A DNA stretch of 64,000 nt, taken from Microvirga aerophila. Its GTDB lineage: Bacteria > Pseudomonadota > Alphaproteobacteria > Rhizobiales > Beijerinckiaceae. The position numbers and the translations under genes were made by a program. Positions 61,411 to 64,000 of this stretch are shown here, piece after piece (position 1 is the first letter of the stretch; every line of letters begins with the position of its first letter). The notes beneath the pieces were generated by a model that did no database searches, was not told the origin of the DNA, and saw only the letters and a program-made list of their open reading frames with translations. The stretch lies in assembly GCF_003332305.1 (NCBI RefSeq), contig NZ_QOIO01000008.1, forward strand, positions 83,451-147,450, read 5' to 3'.

Positions 61411-61713
61411 ATGCGTTCGAAAACCAAACCCCGGCCGGAGTGTTATCCTGGAGCTGAAGCGAGAGCCAAGCCGCAGGAACGTTTAGTTCGGCTTCTGCTG
61501 ATAGGCGTGATTGCGATCCTTTCAGTGTTCTCTATGATTTTTATCACTCGCGCTAGGGCAGATGTCAGCTGTCGGACTGATCCGGCATGGATCCAGCAAG
61601 CCAACGGGGGTGCCGAGGCGCCAGGCCGGCGCAGGGCGGAACGGATAGAACTGCGACAACCCCGGCTCGCCTCACAGAGTGAGCCGGAACAGAGGCTAGG
61701 AGCGCAACCATGA
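61411..61713 (+). CDS. Hypothetical protein with one N-terminal membrane segment, overlapping the AhpD-like gene
   Basis: 100 residues. A basic N-terminus is followed by LVRLLLIGVIAILSVFSMIFITRARA, either a signal anchor or a leader, then a polar tail without motif (GGAEAPGRRRAERIELRQ). GGAGAGG 5 nt before ATG 61411. The TGA overlaps the ATG of the AhpD-like gene in ATGA form, suggesting coupling. The tail has low protein character, so the frame may be a decayed or chance ORF that nonetheless feeds translation. Confidence 0.45.
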   Translation: MRSKTKPRPECYPGAEARAKPQERLVRLLLIGVIAILSVFSMIFITRARADVSCRTDPAWIQQANGGAEAPGRRRAERIELRQPRLASQSEPEQRLGAQP

Positions 61714-62168
61714 CCCAGCGTATGAACTATGCGGCTGCCGCTCCAGGCGGCACGAAGGCACTCGGCGCCGTCTACGGCTATGTGGCCCAGAGTGGTCTGC
61801 CGGCCACCCTGATCGAGCTCGTCTACCTGCGGGTGTCACAGATCAACGGCTGCGCCTACTGCATCGACATGCACTGCCGCACGCTGCTCAAGGCCGGTAT
61901 GCCGGTCGAAAAGCTCGTGCTCGTGCCGGCTTGGTATGACGCCGGGAATCTTTTTGATGAACGGGAAAGTGCGGCGCTGAAGTGGGCCGAGGTGGTCACC
62001 CGGGTCAGCGACACGCATGTGCCTGAAGCGGCTTATGTCGAGGCCCGCGCCGCGTTCAGCGAAAAGGAACTCGCCAACCTGACGATCGCCATCGGCCTGA
62101 TGAACGCCTACAACCGCCTGGCGATCAGCTTCCGCGTCCCGCCGCAGGCCGCAGCTTCCGCCGCATAA
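61710..62168 (+). CDS. Carboxymuconolactone decarboxylase / AhpD-family protein (copy 2)
   Basis: 152 residues, about four-fifths identical by eye to the 210-674 gene. C48 and C51 with H55 (GCAYCIDMH) are conserved; a third cysteine (C56, MHC) is new here. TAGGAG 7 nt before the ATG. It has lost the cupin and dehydrogenase partners of copy 1 and instead follows a GH1-like gene. The two paralogs probably arose by duplication, with later reassortment. Confidence 0.92.
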   Translation: MTQRMNYAAAAPGGTKALGAVYGYVAQSGLPATLIELVYLRVSQINGCAYCIDMHCRTLLKAGMPVEKLVLVPAWYDAGNLFDERESAALKWAEVVTRVSDTHVPEAAYVEARAAFSEKELANLTIAIGLMNAYNRLAISFRVPPQAAASAA

Positions 62169-62619
62169 GGTTCAGCGGAGCGTTCCAGATGCTGACACTG
62201 CTCTTACCGGAAACTCACCTGGTGTTCAAACCGGGCATTCGATGCCTCTGGGGCGATGCATGGGTTCAGATTTGCAGCAATACACGCGCATTCCTCGCAA
62301 TCTGCGGCGAGATCTAAAATCCGGAATTGGCTAAACTCTACCTCGTCGATGACCCTTGTCGACGCTTTCCTCCCTGACTTGCCCCATCGCTCGCACCCTC
62401 ACGTGCGATGGGGCCTCTCGCAGAGGATTGGAAGGTTTCTCATAACTGCGGCGATCAGGTGCCGCCATGACATTGCAGGCTGAGCTGCCCCTTTAGGCCA
62501 CCTACAACATCGTTTCTGTCGAGAGGGCGAACGTGCACCCGGAAGACAGGCTTCCCGTCCATGTGAGCCGTCAGGAGCCCCTGCAAGCGAAAGAGCACTG
62601 TCGATCAGGAGCGGTAACC
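62169..62619. promoter_or_regulatory. Intergenic region with a pattern-A repeat and two tandem hairpins
   Basis: Reverse-oriented pattern-A site: CGCAAT (62296-62301) and AGCAAT (62276-62281), 20-bp period. Downstream, GCCCCATCGC (62391-62400) pairs perfectly with GCGATGGGGC (62405-62414), with an alternative inner pairing TCGCAC/GTGCGA, and CCTCT-cgc-AGAGG follows at once (62414-62426). The alternative pairing and position, 190 nt before the next start, fit an RNA switch or attenuator as well as a terminator. No gene seen here. Confidence 0.5.
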
Positions 62620-62907
62620 ATGCTGAGACATCCCATGCATGGCTTTGCTAAGCGCGTCGACGATGCCGTGGCTCGTGCGATGAGCTTTCTCCGGGCCAAG
62701 GGAATGGACGGTGCGGCGGCAAGTCCACCTGCCTCCAACCCGGATGTCTGGCAGGCGCTGGCGAGGTGGAAGGAGCCGGCATCTGTAAGATGGCAGACTC
62801 CGTCAGCCGCGCATGGCAGTGCTATAGCCTCAAGGAGACCGCAGTCCTTCGGGTCGATTGTTAGCCCTCGGAGGGAACAGGCACACCAGAGGATCCAGAG
62901 GCAGTAA
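62620..62907 (+). CDS. Small hypothetical protein downstream of hairpins
   Basis: 95 residues: MLRHPMHGFAKRVDDAVARAMSFLRAKGMDGAAASPPASNPDVWQALARWKE, then a polar Arg/Ser-rich tail. The first half is helical and protein-like; the tail looks less so. AGGAG 8 nt before the ATG supports translation. No family recognised. Confidence 0.5.
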   Translation: MLRHPMHGFAKRVDDAVARAMSFLRAKGMDGAAASPPASNPDVWQALARWKEPASVRWQTPSAAHGSAIASRRPQSFGSIVSPRREQAHQRIQRQ

Positions 62908-63091
62908 GCCCTGAGCCTGGGCTCAGCCACCTCTCAGACCAAAAATCATTGCCTTTTCCTGATCAGTTGGATTGGGCAGCACTGAACTTGGGTGCTGTAC
63001 AGAAAGCATGCATCTTGCCGGGTGCCGAACCGCCGCGAGAGATGCTGCGGCCCGGTCGGCTGCATGCCCTGGAGGCGTCTTGTGCGGACGG

Positions 63092-63280
63092 TCAGGCGTC
63101 TTTGGGGTCCAGCACCTTCAACTCGGCTCCGCAATCGTCGCACATGCCCAGTGCCGGCGCCGAGATCATCTGGACTGTGCGGCAGTGCGGGCAGCCTTTC
63201 AAGGCCGGGATCAGCAATCCCTGCATCTGGCCTGCACCTTGACGAAACGCCTCACTGAATTGGACGGCCTGGTCAAACAT
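63092..63280 (-). CDS. Small zinc-ribbon protein
   Basis: 62 residues. A helical first half (MFDQAVQFSEAFRQGAGQMQGLLIPALK) and a zinc ribbon with GCPHC and MCDDC, i.e. two CxxC knuckles. Function unknown; such proteins often regulate or chaperone a partner. GGGAG 7 nt before the ATG at 63280. Convergent to the 62620-62907 gene and divergent from the dehydrogenase fragment. Confidence 0.7.
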   Translation of the reverse strand: MFDQAVQFSEAFRQGAGQMQGLLIPALKGCPHCRTVQMISAPALGMCDDCGAELKVLDPKDA

Positions 63281-63456
63281 GGGTGTCTCCCATGGGAAAG
63301 CCTGATGCTGCTCCCAATGACCCGGTCCGTCAACCGGATCGACTTTCCCTTGCCGCAGCCCAAGGCTCCGTGGCAACCATTGGACCGCCGGACCACGCTC
63401 TTCGCGGACGGCATTCCGTCATGCAAGCCTTGGAAACGCACTTGGAGGTGTGAGCC

Positions 63457-63829
63457 ATGCAAGCCTTTGTCTATGACGCCCTTCCGGCCCGCGTGGTGTT
63501 TGGCTCGGGCACAGTCGCCCAGATCAAGCCGGAAGCCGAGCGCTTGCGTGTAAACCGGCTTCTCGTTCTTTCCACACCCGGCCGCGGCGAGGGCTCAGGC
63601 CCGGGAGATCGCCGCCCTCCTGGATGATCGGAGCGTGGGTGTCCACTCGGGTGCAGTCATGCACACGCCTGTCGCGGCCACCGAGCAAGCCTTGCAAGTG
63701 GTTCAGGACCGGAACGCGGATGCCGTCGTGGCCATCGGTGGCGGGTCGACCATCGGACTCGGTAAGTCCATCGCCCTGCGCACCGACCTGCCGCATATGT
63801 GGACGGCCCCCTCCTCGCAAGGGTGTTGA
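63457..63829 (+). pseudogene. Maleylacetate reductase-like iron-type alcohol dehydrogenase, frameshifted and truncated
   Basis: The first frame reads MQAFVYDALPARVVFGSGTVAQI and RLRVNRLLVLSTPGRGE, as maleylacetate reductases start. An extra G near 63594 (GGCGAGGGCTC) then breaks it; the homologous continuation AREIAALLDDRSVGVHSGAVMHTPV, NADAVVAIGGGSTIGLGKSIALRTDLP lies in the next frame. That frame ends at 63829 after HMWTAPSSQGC, where the usual PTTYAGSE motif should be. The metal-binding C-terminal domain is absent, so the gene is dead. GGAGG lies 7-8 nt upstream of the ATG. Confidence 0.8.
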
Positions 63830-64000
63830 ACAGTGTTTTGATCGGATCGCTTGCGGTCATATGTCCGGCCTTGGGTATGGCGGTCACACATGACCGCGGG
63901 CCAAGATGGCTTCCGCAACGCAAGTTCCTAACAGCTTGGCGACCAGTCACGGCCGGCGGCAGGTCCGGAGTGTCTTGCGTCTCGGATCGATCGATCACAC
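63830..64000. other. Unassigned DNA at the right edge, abutting the broken dehydrogenase
   Basis: Homology to maleylacetate reductase stops near 63815-63830 and unrelated sequence begins, containing two similar CATATGTGG/CATATGTCC segments. It may be the end of an inserted element running out of the window, but no transposase or target duplication can be seen here. Confidence 0.35.

Overview
The window is GC-rich, densely coded DNA of an alphaproteobacterium, most likely Hyphomicrobiales (Microvirga / Methylobacterium / Bradyrhizobium relatives). This is inferred from base composition, Tat-type leaders, BTLCP-type cysteine peptidase, GapN-type aldehyde dehydrogenase, a cyclic-nucleotide-binding/thioredoxin-reductase fusion and a palindromic intergenic repeat. 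It looks like an accessory region (plasmid or chromosomal island): no rRNA, tRNA or core informational genes were seen, many genes are paralogous oxidoreductases and alpha/beta hydrolases, and several genes are visibly broken.

Layout. (1) 0-12 kb: minus-strand detoxification block: cupin, AhpD-like protein and medium-chain dehydrogenase; RidA, old yellow enzyme and WrbA; two tandem epoxide hydrolases behind a two-gene RND efflux system without an outer-membrane channel; one atypical SDR on the plus strand. (2) 12-22 kb: an orphan NuoF-like subunit and orphan PDH E1-alpha; FabF, TetR; a thiolase and a YdiJ-type FAD/Fe-S oxidase that truncate each other tail to tail; an alpha/beta hydrolase behind a frameshifted amidohydrolase; then about 1 kb of degenerate DNA. 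(3) 23-34 kb: LuxR solo, GapN-type aldehyde dehydrogenase, soluble sulfite-oxidase-like protein plus flavin reductase, a 21-cysteine copper-binding protein, and a four-gene minus operon (LapG-like cysteine peptidase, degenerate receiver, hypothetical protein, 33-residue membrane protein). (4) 34-54 kb: oxidative and electrophile stress genes (alpha/beta hydrolases, Ohr, cupin, MsrA with a DipZ-like partner), an OmpR-type two-component system, an ArsR/MFS pair, an acetamidase-like enzyme, and a VOC / flavoprotein disulfide reductase / SDR operon. (5) 54-64 kb: PAS histidine kinase, NarL-type regulator, AraC regulator, cNMP-binding/TrxR-like fusion, GH1-like protein, a second AhpD paralog, small proteins, and a broken maleylacetate-reductase-like gene at the right edge.

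Two repeated regulatory patterns tie distant parts together. Pattern A is a direct repeat ATTGCG-N14-ATTGCGG (20-bp period) found at six intergenic or gene-end sites (12.3, 26.5, 28.7, 54.4, 60.0 and 62.3 kb), next to the NuoF, sulfite oxidase, histidine kinase and GH1-like genes; the AraC protein or the NarL-type regulator encoded at 56-58 kb are candidate readers. Pattern B is TACA-N6-TACA followed by a conserved promoter, on the minus strand at 33.4, 35.6, 39.5, 42.3 and 50.2 kb, with the bare boxes also at 44.56 kb upstream of the OmpR-type regulator gene and at 35.7 kb; this looks like the regulon of that two-component system. Both were found by eye and need a motif search.
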